From GCA-003244245 sp963712995 (GTDB lineage: Bacteria > Actinomycetota > Actinomycetes > Mycobacteriales > Pseudonocardiaceae): a stretch of 64,000 bases of DNA. The stretch's first letter is position 1, and each line of letters opens with the position of its first letter. Positions 43,568-52,215 of the stretch are shown one piece after another. The notes beneath the pieces are model-generated. The model did no database searches. It was given only the letters and a program-made list of their open reading frames with translations, and had not been told where the DNA came from. Location: NCBI GenBank assembly GCA_963712995.1, contig CAVQKH010000037.1, forward strand, positions 1-64,000, in the 5' to 3' direction. The translations under genes and the position numbers were made by a program.

Positions 43568-44926
43568 ATGCAGATCGTCACGATCGAGACCAAGCCGCTG
43601 GGCGACCGCAGCTACCTGGTGCACGACGGCAGGGTGGCGCTGGTCATCGACCCGCAGCGCGACATCGACCGGGTCGAGCGGGCGCTAGCCGAGGCCGGCG
43701 TGCGGGTGACCCATGTCGCGGAGACCCACATCCACAACGACTACGTCAGCGGTGGGCTGGAGCTCGCGCGGCGTCATGGCGCGGTCTACCTGGTCAACGC
43801 GGCCGACGAGGTCAGCTTTGAGCGGCATCCGGTGCACCACGGCGACCAGGTCACGGTGGGCGAGCTGACCGTCCGCGCGGTCGCCACCCCGGGACATACC
43901 GAAAATCACCTCGCCTACCTGGTCTTGCACGGTGGGCAGCGGGCGGTGTTCTCCGGCGGGAACCTCCTGTTCGGTTCGGTCGGCCGCACCGACCTCGTCG
44001 ACCCGTCCCGGACCACCGAGCTGACCCACGCTCAGTACCACTCCGCCCGCTCGCTGGCGGAGGCGGCCGGTGACGAGGCGACCCTGCATCCCACCCACGG
44101 CTTCGGCAGTTTCTGCTCCTCAGGGCCCGCAACCGGGCAGGACTCCTCGACTATCGGCGAGCAGCGTGAACTCAATCACGTGTTGACCGACCCCGACGAG
44201 CAGCACTTCGTCGATGGGCTCCTCGCCGGGCTGACCGGCTACCCGGCCTACTACGCGCATATGGGTGCGTTCAACCGCAAGGGCGCCGACCCGGTCGAGC
44301 TCACCGTGCCCACCCCGGTCGACCCCGCCGAGCTGCGACGCCGAGTCGCCGACGGTGGCTGGGTGGTTGACCTGCGCAACCGTGTCGCGTTCGCCGAGAG
44401 GCACCTCGCCGGAACGGTGAACTTCGAGCACGGGCCGATGTTCACCACCTTCCTCGGCTGGACCCTGCCCTGGGGTGAGCCGATCACCCTGGTCGGTTCC
44501 CAGGATCAGGTGACGGCGGCGGTTCGGGACCTGTCCAGGATCGGCATCGACCATCCGAGTGTGGCGATCGGCGAGGACGTCAGGGCCCTCGGCGGTGGGC
44601 TGCCGGTGGTGTCCTACCCCGTGGTGGGATGGCCGGAGGTGGTCACCGCCCGGCAGGACAATGAGCTGGACGTGCTGCTCGACACCCGCCGCGACGACGA
44701 GTGGGCGGGCGGCCACATCCAGGGCGCCGTGCACATCCCGCTACAGGAGCTGCGCGAGCGCCTCGGCGAGCTACCACCCGGCCGGGTGTGGGTGCACTGC
44801 GGGTCCGGGTACCGGGCCTCCATCGCGGCGAGCATCCTGCACCGCGCGGACCGTGACGTCATGCACATCAACCAGGAATACGCAGCGGCAGGCGAATCCG
44901 GCCTCACCCTTGTCGATGAGCCGTAA
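43568..44926 (+). CDS. MBL-fold/rhodanese protein (persulfide dioxygenase-like)
   Basis: A 452-residue protein. A metallo-beta-lactamase domain (1-250) has THIHNDYVSGG (H54, H56, D58) and ATPGHTENHLAY, the glyoxalase II/ETHE1-like metal site with Tyr replacing the usual His after Asp. Two rhodanese domains follow. The first (about 260-350) lacks a catalytic Cys. The second ends with the active loop VHCGSGYRAS. This is the layout of bacterial persulfide dioxygenase-rhodanese fusions that oxidise glutathione or low-molecular-weight persulfide and transfer sulfane sulfur. It fits the neighbouring molybdoenzyme as part of sulfide/thiosulfate handling; the substrate is inferred. Confidence 0.85.
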   Translation: MQIVTIETKPLGDRSYLVHDGRVALVIDPQRDIDRVERALAEAGVRVTHVAETHIHNDYVSGGLELARRHGAVYLVNAADEVSFERHPVHHGDQVTVGELTVRAVATPGHTENHLAYLVLHGGQRAVFSGGNLLFGSVGRTDLVDPSRTTELTHAQYHSARSLAEAAGDEATLHPTHGFGSFCSSGPATGQDSSTIGEQRELNHVLTDPDEQHFVDGLLAGLTGYPAYYAHMGAFNRKGADPVELTVPTPVDPAELRRRVADGGWVVDLRNRVAFAERHLAGTVNFEHGPMFTTFLGWTLPWGEPITLVGSQDQVTAAVRDLSRIGIDHPSVAIGEDVRALGGGLPVVSYPVVGWPEVVTARQDNELDVLLDTRRDDEWAGGHIQGAVHIPLQELRERLGELPPGRVWVHCGSGYRASIAASILHRADRDVMHINQEYAAAGESGLTLVDEP

Positions 44927-45069
44927 ACCGGATGGCCACCCCCGCCACGGTCTCCGAGGGTCCCGAGACGTGCCGCAGGACGTTCGCGGTTGGCCTGGCC
45001 ACATCTTGGTCCCGTGGCGCCGCGGCTGGGACATGATGTTTGGGGGATGATGCGGGGGAGGAGGAGGCC

Positions 45070-46329
45070 ATGACCCAGAGCGGCTTTGCCGCCATCGATC
45101 GGGCGGTCGCCGACGTGGCAGCTGGGCGCCCGGTGATCGTGGTGGACGACGAGGACCGGGAGAACGAAGGAGACCTGATCTTCGCCGCGGCCCGGGCCAC
45201 GCCGGAGCTGCTGGCCTTCACCGTTCGCTACACCTCGGGATACATCTGCGTGGCGCTGACGGGGGAGGACTGCGATCGGCTGGACCTCCCACCGATGTAC
45301 CACACCAACCAGGACAAACGGGGCACCGCTTACACCGTGACGGTTGACGCCCGGGAAGGCGTCACGACCGGCATCTCGGCGGCGGACCGGGCCCGCACCA
45401 TCCGGCTGCTGGCCGATCCGGATGCCAAGTCGGTCGATTTCGTCCGCCCCGGGCACGTCGTGCCGCTGCGGGCCAAACAGGGCGGGGTGCTGCGCCGCCC
45501 CGGGCACACCGAAGCCGGGGTGGACCTCGCCCGGATGGCCGGGCTGGCCCCGGCCGGGGCGCTGTGCGAGATCGTCTCGGCCAAGGACGACGGCGAGATG
45601 GCCCGTCGCGAGGAGCTGGAGGTCTTCGCCGCCGAGCACGACCTGGCGCTGATCACCATCGCGGATCTCATCGCCTACCGGCGGCGGTTCGAGAAGCAGG
45701 TGGAGCGGGTCGCGCAGGCCCGGATCCCCACCGTGCACGGTGAGTTCACCGCGATCGGGTTCGACTCGCTGCTCGATGGCATCGAGCACATCGCGCTCAT
45801 TGCCGGGGAGATCGGGGACGGGACCGACGTGCTGGTCCGGGTGCACTCGGAATGCCTCACCGGTGACGTGCTCGGCTCGCTGCGCTGCGACTGCGGCCCG
45901 CAGCTGGATGCGGCGCTGGCCGCGGTCGCCGCCGAGGGCCGCGGCGTGGTGCTCTACATGCGGGGTCACGAGGGCCGCGGCATCGGGCTGATGCACAAGC
46001 TGCAGGCCTACCAACTCCAGGATGCCGGCGCCGACACCGTCGATGCGAACCTCTCCCTGGGGATGCCCGCCGACGCCCGTGACTACGGCACCGGGTCGCA
46101 GATCCTGGTGGATCTGGGAGTGCACTCGATGCGGTTACTCACCAACAACCCGGCCAAACGAGCCGGCCTGGAGGGCTACGGCCTGACCATCACCGGGCGG
46201 GTCCCGCTGCCCATCCGGCCGAACCCGGAGAACCTGCGCTACCTGCGCACCAAACGCGACCGGATGGGTCACGATCTCGACGACCTGGACCCGGGCGGCG
46301 CCATCCCCATCGAGCGAGCCCAGCCGTGA
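45070..46329 (+). CDS. ribBA: Bifunctional riboflavin enzyme RibBA
   Basis: A 419-residue fusion. The N-terminal 3,4-dihydroxy-2-butanone-4-phosphate synthase has VVDDEDRENEGDLIFAA, TSGYICVALT and RRPGHTEAGVDLARMAG. The C-terminal GTP cyclohydrolase II (from about 210) has the zinc cysteines SECLTGDVLGSLRCDCG and the GTP loop MRGHEGRGIG. Together they make both precursors of lumazine from ribulose 5-phosphate and GTP. ATG 45070 follows GGAGGAGGAGG. No FMN riboswitch is seen in the 140-base leader. It overlaps ribH (GTGA). Confidence 0.95.
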   Translation: MTQSGFAAIDRAVADVAAGRPVIVVDDEDRENEGDLIFAAARATPELLAFTVRYTSGYICVALTGEDCDRLDLPPMYHTNQDKRGTAYTVTVDAREGVTTGISAADRARTIRLLADPDAKSVDFVRPGHVVPLRAKQGGVLRRPGHTEAGVDLARMAGLAPAGALCEIVSAKDDGEMARREELEVFAAEHDLALITIADLIAYRRRFEKQVERVAQARIPTVHGEFTAIGFDSLLDGIEHIALIAGEIGDGTDVLVRVHSECLTGDVLGSLRCDCGPQLDAALAAVAAEGRGVVLYMRGHEGRGIGLMHKLQAYQLQDAGADTVDANLSLGMPADARDYGTGSQILVDLGVHSMRLLTNNPAKRAGLEGYGLTITGRVPLPIRPNPENLRYLRTKRDRMGHDLDDLDPGGAIPIERAQP

Positions 46330-46817
46330 GCGGGACCGGGCAGCCCGCCCTGGAGGTGCCGCGCTGCGGCGAGCTACGGCTGGGCATCGCGGCGACCTGC
46401 TGGCACGAGCGCATCACCACGGCGCTGCTGGACCGGGCGAGTGCCGCCGCCGCGCAGGCCGGGATCGCCGAGCCCACCGTGGTACGGGTGCCGGGCGCGG
46501 TCGAGCTGCCCGTGGTGTGCCAGGAACTTGCCCGGCGCCACGATGCCGTCGTCGCGCTCGGGGTGGTGATCCGCGGTGGCACGCCGCATTTCGAGTATGT
46601 CTGCGACGCGGTCACCGCGGGGCTGACCCGGGTCGCGCTGGACGCCGGGACCGCCGTCGGCAACGGGGTGCTCACCTGCGACACCGAGGAGCAGGCCCTG
46701 GACCGCTGCGGCCTGCCCTCCTCCACGGAGGACAAGGGCTTCCAGGCCTGCGTCGCCGCCCTGCAGACCGCCCTGGTCCTGCGCGACCTACGCCAAACCT
46801 CCCGGAGCGCGTTGTGA
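46326..46817 (+). CDS. ribH: 6,7-dimethyl-8-ribityllumazine synthase
   Basis: A 163-residue RibH: VPGAVELPVVCQ, IRGGTPHFEYVC (with the catalytic-loop His), GNGVLTCDTEEQA and the GFQACVAAL helix are the standard motifs. It condenses the two RibBA products to lumazine in the cytoplasm, usually as a pentamer or 60-mer. GTG start overlaps ribBA. ribC/ribE (riboflavin synthase) and ribD are not in the window. Confidence 0.95.
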   Translation: MSGTGQPALEVPRCGELRLGIAATCWHERITTALLDRASAAAAQAGIAEPTVVRVPGAVELPVVCQELARRHDAVVALGVVIRGGTPHFEYVCDAVTAGLTRVALDAGTAVGNGVLTCDTEEQALDRCGLPSSTEDKGFQACVAALQTALVLRDLRQTSRSAL

Positions 46818-46884
46818 CCCCCCTACCCGGCGTGTCGCGCTCTGGTGCACGCTGCGCCGCTCCTTTGTGCACGGGTCGCGCGGC

Positions 46885-47355
46885 GTGAAACCCGCCGGCG
46901 TGCTTCTCGAAGTCAGGCCGCGCAAGGCTCGCCGCGTCGCGATCGCAGCCGCCGTGGTGCTGATCGTGGTGTTCGCGGTGGTCGCGGCGCTGCTGCGGCA
47001 AACCCCCACCGGGGTTTACTTCCGGCTCTCCGACCAGGTGGCCATGGTGCTGGTGGGATTGCTGCTCGCCGGTGCGGCGCTGCTGTTCGCCCGGCCGCGG
47101 GTGCGTGCCGGCGCCGGTGGTGTGGAGGTCCGCAACCTGCTCGGGACCCGCATGGTGCCCTGGGAGCTCGTGCTCCGGGTGTCGTTTCCCGACGGCGCCC
47201 CTTGGGCTCGCCTTGAGATCCCCGACGACGAGTACATCGCGGTGATGGCGATCCAGTCCGCTGACGGCCGGCATGCGGTGCAGGCCATCCGGCGCCTGCG
47301 CGAGGTACACGCCGAGCACACTGCGCCACGCGATAGCTCGGACCGGAATCTGTAA
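46885..47355 (+). CDS. PH-domain-like membrane protein
   Basis: A 156-residue protein with two membrane segments (VAIAAAVVLIVVFAVVAALL and VAMVLVGLLLAGAALLFA) and a C-terminal beta-rich domain starting RVRAGAGGVEVRNLLGTRMVPWELVLRVSFP, quoted in part: VEVRNLLGTRMVPWE. This matches the small PH-like proteins commonly found next to actinobacterial riboflavin genes. Function unknown. GTG 46885 fits homologous N-termini; GTG 46867 is six codons earlier. Confidence 0.65.
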   Translation: MKPAGVLLEVRPRKARRVAIAAAVVLIVVFAVVAALLRQTPTGVYFRLSDQVAMVLVGLLLAGAALLFARPRVRAGAGGVEVRNLLGTRMVPWELVLRVSFPDGAPWARLEIPDDEYIAVMAIQSADGRHAVQAIRRLREVHAEHTAPRDSSDRNL

Positions 47356-47460
47356 GACCACTCGGACTCCACCGGCACGACCGTCGGACTCACCTCCCGG
47401 GGAAACGGCTCCGCAATGCCGGGAGTGCTGGTTTCGTGCTGGGATTCTGACTGGCGCCGG

Positions 47461-48096
47461 TCAGCGACGTGCCGGCCGCCCGAACCGTTCCTCGTGCACG
47501 ACCTCGGTCAGTGGGGTGCGGTGTCGCCAGCCGTGCCGTTCGAGGTCAGGCGTGGCCTGTAGTGGGGTGACCGGGCCCACGCATAGCCAGGCCACCGGCC
47601 GGATCTGGGTGGGGATGCCGACCAGCTCCCTGAGGAACTCTTCGCGGTAGAAGCTGACCCACCCGACGCCCAGCCCCTCGGCGGTCGCGGCCAACCACAG
47701 GTTCTGGATCGCCAAGCACACCGAGTACAAGCCGGCATCGGCGATGGTGTGGCGTCCGAGCACCGCAGGGGCGCCACGCTGCGGGTCGTAGGTGACGACG
47801 ATGCCCAGGCTCGACTCCAGCACTCCCTCGATCTTGATCCGGGAGAAGGTACCGGTCCGCTCCTCGTGGAGTTGGTTTGCGAAGAGCTCACGTTCCTGCT
47901 GGACGTGATCACGGAACGTGGTGCGGGTGTCCACGTCGCGGACGAGGACGAAGTCCCAGGGCTGGCTGAGCCCGACGCTGGGTGCGGTGTGCGCGGCGCC
48001 GAGGATCCGGTGCAGCACGTCGGTGGGTACCGGCGCGCCGGTGAACTCGCCCCGGACGTCACGCCGACGGTGCACGACGTCGTAGAAACCGGTCAT
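47461..48096 (-). CDS. bluB: 5,6-dimethylbenzimidazole synthase
   Basis: A 211-residue flavin-destroying nitroreductase-fold enzyme of the BluB type. MTGFYDVVHRRRDVRGEFTG is the diagnostic start, followed by AAHTAPSVGLSQPWDFVLV, LGIVVTYDPQRG and GLGVGWVSFYREEFLRELVG. BluB cleaves FMNH2 with oxygen to the lower ligand of cobalamin. Its place beside ribBA/ribH, which supply the flavin, is functionally sensible. It converges on the rib operon. ATG 48096 chosen; GTG 48102 possible. Confidence 0.9.
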   Translation of the reverse strand: MTGFYDVVHRRRDVRGEFTGAPVPTDVLHRILGAAHTAPSVGLSQPWDFVLVRDVDTRTTFRDHVQQERELFANQLHEERTGTFSRIKIEGVLESSLGIVVTYDPQRGAPAVLGRHTIADAGLYSVCLAIQNLWLAATAEGLGVGWVSFYREEFLRELVGIPTQIRPVAWLCVGPVTPLQATPDLERHGWRHRTPLTEVVHEERFGRPARR

Positions 48097-48304
48097 ATCC
48101 ACCCGGTCAGTCTCGCACCAGCAGCGATGGACATTGCTGACTTCCGTAGCGCAGGCAGCAGCTCGTGGCCCGCTTTCCTGCGGCTCAGCAGCGCTGCCGT
48201 TGTTGCCTCACTTCTGCACCAGAACTGCGCCGACATTGCTCTGTCGTCGGTGATCCCGGTGCGCTTGACTTCCCACCCAGGCCCCAGCACCGGGCCGTGC
48301 GTAC

Positions 48305-48682
48305 TCAGACCCGGGTCACGATGAGGTTTTTGCCGCTGCGGGCAGCGAGCGCCGTGATGTCGTCGGGGTCGGTGGTCAGGATCTCGTCGCCGTCCACAGC
48401 AGCGTCGACGATGGAACCGTCGACGACATCGCGTTGGCCCGCGCTGCCCAGCAGCGTGCCGACGCGCCGAGCCTGGTCGCGGGTCAGCTCGACCTCGAGT
48501 AATCCCTGTAAGAGCAGCGCCAGACGGGCCTGGCCGGCCCCATTGCGCCATACCTGTGCCACCGCGCCGGTCGTCGTTCGCACGTCGATGCCGGTTCGGC
48601 TCGCACGCTCCAGGAATGCGCGGATGATCCGATCACCGTGCTCGTATGCGATGAGTGCGCCGGTGTCCAGAACCAGGGTCAC
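48305..48682 (-). CDS. PIN-domain toxin (VapC-like)
   Basis: A 125-residue PIN nuclease. Acidic residues are in LVLDTGALIAYEHGD, QRDVVDGSIVDAAVDGD and ILTTDPDDI, in the right order for metal binding. Length and layout match VapC toxins that cut tRNA or rRNA. The GTG start overlaps the stop of the upstream antitoxin frame (GTGA), the usual coupling. Its antitoxin has lost its 5' end (see 48679-48930), so the module may be inactive or the toxin unexpressed. Confidence 0.8.
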   Translation of the reverse strand: MTLVLDTGALIAYEHGDRIIRAFLERASRTGIDVRTTTGAVAQVWRNGAGQARLALLLQGLLEVELTRDQARRVGTLLGSAGQRDVVDGSIVDAAVDGDEILTTDPDDITALAARSGKNLIVTRV

Positions 48683-48930
48683 GTTGCGCCTTCGGTCCCG
48701 ATGACCACGCGGGAGGTCCGTCGAGCGCCGGCGACCAACCTGTCGATCTCGGCGGGATCGAGTTCGCCTTCCTCTGCCGCGAGAACGTCGAGTGCCTCGC
48801 GCAGCCTTCGCTGGCGGACCTGGGCCTGCGCCGCGTCAGCAAGCCACGTCGACACGCTCACGCCCTGCTCGCTTGCGGCGGCCCGTATTGCGACGGCCAG
48901 GTCTGCGTCGAGCGAGTACCGGTTCCTACG
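48679..48930 (-). pseudogene. Antitoxin missing its start
   Basis: The frame ending at 48679 reads YSLDADLAVAIRAAASEQ, STWLADAAQAQVRQRRLREA and EEGELDPAEIDRLVAG, a ribbon-helix-helix-type antitoxin with the normal C-terminal toxin-binding helix. Upstream of about 48924 no ATG, GTG or TTG is in frame, and the DNA there is the beginning of the CHAT-type frame on the plus strand. About eight N-terminal residues are missing, so the gene was cut by the insertion or rearrangement that placed the CHAT fragment here. Confidence 0.6.
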
Positions 48931-48955
48931 GTGGCGGGCCGAACCGGACCGTCGG

Positions 48956-49762
48956 GTGGCCAGCGAGACCGAGTTGGTGGGACGGATCGGAGCCTGGATC
49001 GGGTCTGCGGCGCTGGGCGAGCAGATCGGTCGGGCCATCGTGGCGGCCGCGCCGGTGACGGTGCGAGTGCAGGTGCCTGCCGAGGCGGAGTTCCTGGCGT
49101 TCCGGCCGTGGGAGCTGGCCCATGTCGGCGGGGTGCCGCTGGCCGCCCGCGGCGATGTGGCCCTGGTCTTCGACCTGCCCGGCCTGGCCGGTGTGGCGAA
49201 GGCACCGGTGGGTGATGCGCTGCGGATGCTGGCCGTGTTCAGCCTGCCTACGGCGACGTCGGCGTTGGCGTTGCGCCGGGAGCGGTATGAGCTGTCCCGG
49301 CTGGTTCGCAGAGTCGGCGCGCGGGAACGGCGGCGGGTGGAGCTGAGGGTCGCCCAGTATGGGGTGACCTGCGCAAAGCTGGCGGATCTGGCGGAGTCCG
49401 GGGACGGGTGGGATGTGCTGCATCTGTCCGGGCATGGCGGGGCGGGGGAGTTCCTGCTGGAGCGCGCGGACGGCTCCCCGGATCCGGTGTCCACCGCGGA
49501 GCTGATCAACCTGCTGCGGCCGTTGCGGTCGCGGGTCAAGCTGGCGGTGGTGTCGGCGTGCCAGTCCGCGGCGGCTACCACCGCGGAGACTCTCGCCCTC
49601 GGCGGCCTGGTTCTCATCGCCTTGCAAACCGAGATCACAATCGACCGCAACACCGCCGGACAATGGCAGTTCCGGCTGCACAAGAAAGCCATGCGGGACT
49701 CCGCACTCGGGCAGCTCCTCGGAAAACTCCTCGCCCTCTACACCAACACGTCACAGAAATGA
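48956..49762 (+). CDS. CHAT-domain protease, N-terminally truncated
   Basis: A 268-codon frame with a possible GTG start at 48956. The caspase-like CHAT fold is clear: LHLSGHGGAGEFLLE carries the catalytic His and VSACQSAAATTAET the catalytic Cys. WELAHVGGVPLAARGDVALVF is the usual lead-in. The N-terminal domain that CHAT proteins normally have is missing, and the last 50 residues (ITIDRNTAGQWQFRLHKKAM) are not CHAT-like. No ribosome-binding site precedes the GTG. It is probably a fragment brought in by recombination, with the catalytic dyad intact. Confidence 0.65.
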   Translation: MASETELVGRIGAWIGSAALGEQIGRAIVAAAPVTVRVQVPAEAEFLAFRPWELAHVGGVPLAARGDVALVFDLPGLAGVAKAPVGDALRMLAVFSLPTATSALALRRERYELSRLVRRVGARERRRVELRVAQYGVTCAKLADLAESGDGWDVLHLSGHGGAGEFLLERADGSPDPVSTAELINLLRPLRSRVKLAVVSACQSAAATTAETLALGGLVLIALQTEITIDRNTAGQWQFRLHKKAMRDSALGQLLGKLLALYTNTSQK

Positions 49763-50176
49763 TCAGACTGGCCTCAGCCCTCCTGAAGTAGCTTCTTGAT
49801 CGAGCTCTGACCGGGGGCGTCCGTGAGGCGTTCGCATGAGAATCTTGTGGATATCATGGGCCTGCGAAGGGCCGGTGTGGGACGTGAGATCACGGTTTGG
49901 GTGCCTCAGGTGACATGTCGTGTCACTTTCGGCACCGAAACCGTGATCATGAGCGTAGTGCCGTCCTGACGTGGGCCACCACCGCCCGCGGGTGGGACGT
50001 TGTTCGCCCGCTCCTACCGCATCGCCTGCTGAGGTAGCGCCCGGTTGATGGGGTCATGGGTGTGCGTTCCACACGAGCTGGTGGTGCGCAGGCGGGGCGA
50101 CGGGCAGATGGCGGCTCGCCGCCAACGAGCGCCGTATCGATCGACGTTCATGACCTACTTCATATGAGGTCTGGGC
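49763..50176. other. Intergenic with a large dyad
   Basis: No gene is supported. The region contains the 61-base nested hairpin described separately and otherwise shows only short frames. Confidence 0.4.
49888..49948. repeat. 61-base nested dyad
   Basis: An outer 18-bp arm GATCACGGTTTGGGTGCC (49888-49905) pairs with GGCACCGAAACCGTGATC (49931-49948) with one mismatch. Between them a second stem GTGACA/TGTCAC flanks a short loop. No U-tract and no neighbouring gene end at fitting distance, so it is either a mobile palindromic repeat or the stem of a small structured RNA. Role unknown. Confidence 0.5.
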
Positions 50177-51538
50177 CTACACCTGTACAAGACCTTGCGC
50201 TCGGTCCAGGAAGTCTCGGACTGCTGGCACCTTGGCGTGCTGTTTCATCTGGTAGTAAAGATCGCGGAGACGGCCGACGCCGCGGGTTGAATCCAAGTCT
50301 TCGGCCAGCTGGATCGCCGCTATGCCTCGGCTAGCAGCGGCGTCCAGATCACGCTGTGTGCCCGGTCGGGCCAGGGCGTCGGCCAAGTGGACTGAGTAGA
50401 TCTGCCGATCACGGATGAACGACTCATCGTACAAGTCGACGCCTTCCTCGATGAGTTTTGCTGCTCGATCAGCCTGCCCAAGTTGTAACAGGCAGTTTCC
50501 AGCGAAGGCGGTGATATCAGCCGGGCTCACCCAGTACAGCCAGGGTGGATCGTCGTCCTGCGGTTCGACGTGGGCGCGAGCTTGCGAGACCGCCGCCGAG
50601 CAGGCCGATACATCGTGCATGGTTCCCAAGGCGTATGCCTGCCGAATGTGCAGCTCTGCGAGCAGGCGTGGCGTCGCCTGCCCACGGGTGCCTGCAAAAG
50701 CGGACTCGATGAGAGTTACGGCTTCCGCGGGTTGCCCCTCATGCGCCGCCTGCTCGGCCATGCAGCTCAGGATGTGGGCACCCAGTGGTCGATCATCGGC
50801 GCTGTGGGCAGCACGCAGGGCTGCGATGTAGTAGCGCTGCGCCAGAGCTTGCTTGCCGACGTCGTACGCCGTCCATCCGGCGAGCTGTCCGAGTTCGGCG
50901 AGCGCGACGTGGAGTTTGCGGGCGGTGGGTTCGTCATAGGACGCCTGGTCGAGCAACTCGGCGATCACTCCGAACTCCTGCTCGGCCAGTGCGAGCACCG
51001 TGCCGCCACCGGCGACGTCGTCCATCGCGCGTAGCTCAGGGATCATGGCCATGAGCCGGTCGACCAGCCCTGCCGACACCCGACGCCCCGACAACCCGGA
51101 TACCAGCGGACCTGGCTCGTGGATCAACCACTGATGCGCCGGAGTGGTCAAGGCCATGCCGGTCAGGAATACGAACCCTCGGCGCTTCACCGGGCGATCA
51201 CCGCCTCTCAGCACGACTGCCACCTCGACGGTACCCCGGTGGCTCCACGGTGCCGAGAGCACCGGATCGTGCTCGGGGTCGTCGGCTGGCTCGTCAGCCG
51301 CATCCAGCGCGACCGCTACCTTGACCGGCTGGCCCTCGGCGAGCAGGTGGTTTAGTTCCTCCAGAGAGATATCCAGGGCGTCGGCGAGTTTGGGCCGCGA
51401 CCAGGGCTGCGGGGAGGTCTCGCCACGTTCCCAGCGACCGACAGTCGTCGGTTCCACGCCCAGGGCTCGGGCGAGTGTTTCCTGGCTATGGCCGACGATT
51501 TCGCGGCGCTCGGCGAGAGCATGGCGCTTGGCTTTCAC
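50177..51538 (-). CDS. XRE-type regulator with helical-repeat domain
   Basis: A 453-residue regulator. The N-terminal helix-turn-helix is clear: IVGHSQETLARALGVEPTTVGRWERGE is the Cro/CI pattern (residues 14-40). The C-terminal 300 residues form repeated helical pairs (AELGQLAGWTAYDVGKQALAQ, AHILSCMAEQAAHEGQPAEAV) of the TPR-like type seen in actinobacterial transcriptional regulators of secondary or symbiosis-related genes. GTG 51538 is chosen because the upstream leader lacks a ribosome site. Divergent from the small protein gene at 51961. Confidence 0.75.
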   Translation of the reverse strand: MKAKRHALAERREIVGHSQETLARALGVEPTTVGRWERGETSPQPWSRPKLADALDISLEELNHLLAEGQPVKVAVALDAADEPADDPEHDPVLSAPWSHRGTVEVAVVLRGGDRPVKRRGFVFLTGMALTTPAHQWLIHEPGPLVSGLSGRRVSAGLVDRLMAMIPELRAMDDVAGGGTVLALAEQEFGVIAELLDQASYDEPTARKLHVALAELGQLAGWTAYDVGKQALAQRYYIAALRAAHSADDRPLGAHILSCMAEQAAHEGQPAEAVTLIESAFAGTRGQATPRLLAELHIRQAYALGTMHDVSACSAAVSQARAHVEPQDDDPPWLYWVSPADITAFAGNCLLQLGQADRAAKLIEEGVDLYDESFIRDRQIYSVHLADALARPGTQRDLDAAASRGIAAIQLAEDLDSTRGVGRLRDLYYQMKQHAKVPAVRDFLDRAQGLVQV

Positions 51539-51960
51539 GGTTCCCCATTCCCTATGACCTAGCCTTATCCAGTGCGTGATCGGCACACTAGCTCAGCAGG
51601 ATGACCGAATTGCGGCGTTGGCACGGGGATGCCGTGTGGATGCCTTGCGTCTGCGCTGTCCTGCCGCGCGCCGTCAGGGTTGGCTTGCGCCCCATGGCCC
51701 CAGCGCCGGAATGTTCGAGTACACCGATGAGGAAGCTGTCTGCCAGTCCGCTGGCGTGCTCGCCCAGAGTGCGCGAGCAGCGAAGTACTGGCAGGCGTGG
51801 GGATCCCCCGACTCGCGCTCCTTCGGGTTGACTCGCTCCGGCCTTGGGTGCCGTCTATGTATGACGAGCGCATGAGTGGAATGGAGAACGTGGGCAGCGA
51901 GGAAGACCACGATCAGCAAGTGCTGCGCGGCATCGGGCGCACTATCCGGCCGGGCTCACT
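51539..51960. other. Divergent intergenic region
   Basis: About 420 bases between the XRE regulator and the small protein at 51961. It must contain both promoters. Frames such as 51576-51875 plus have no family features and no ribosome site. Confidence 0.4.
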
Positions 51961-52215
51961 GTGATCCGGGAGGACCGAGAGCTGCTGGCCGAGCCGGCCC
52001 GGCTCAATAGGGATATGGCGCCACTGGGCATGTGCATCATGGAGGGAAGTGCTAGCGCTGACGAACAGGTGCACTATGCACAGCGGCTCATCGCGGCGGG
52101 GCAACGGCTTCAGCGGCGGGTCGACGGGATGCGGGTGGTCATTGACGGGGAGGTTCTTACCGACGAGGCGATTGCTCTTCCTGTGCATACCGTCGAGCCC
52201 GGCCGGAAAGAGTGA
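51961..52215 (+). CDS. Small hypothetical protein
   Basis: An 84-residue protein, GTG start. It has two helices (IREDRELLAEPARLNRDMAPL and ADEQVHYAQRLIAAGQRLQ) and an acidic C-terminal strand (VVIDGEVLTDEAIALP). Short proteins of this kind accompany XRE/TPR regulators in several actinobacteria; the pairing here fits that pattern. Function unknown. Confidence 0.5.
   Translation: MIREDRELLAEPARLNRDMAPLGMCIMEGSASADEQVHYAQRLIAAGQRLQRRVDGMRVVIDGEVLTDEAIALPVHTVEPGRKE

Noticed and set aside
44927..45069. FMN riboswitch in the leader of ribBA.
   Set aside because: The leader is only about 140 bases and none of the conserved FMN-aptamer segments (such as AGGGGC...GAAAUUCC) are visible.
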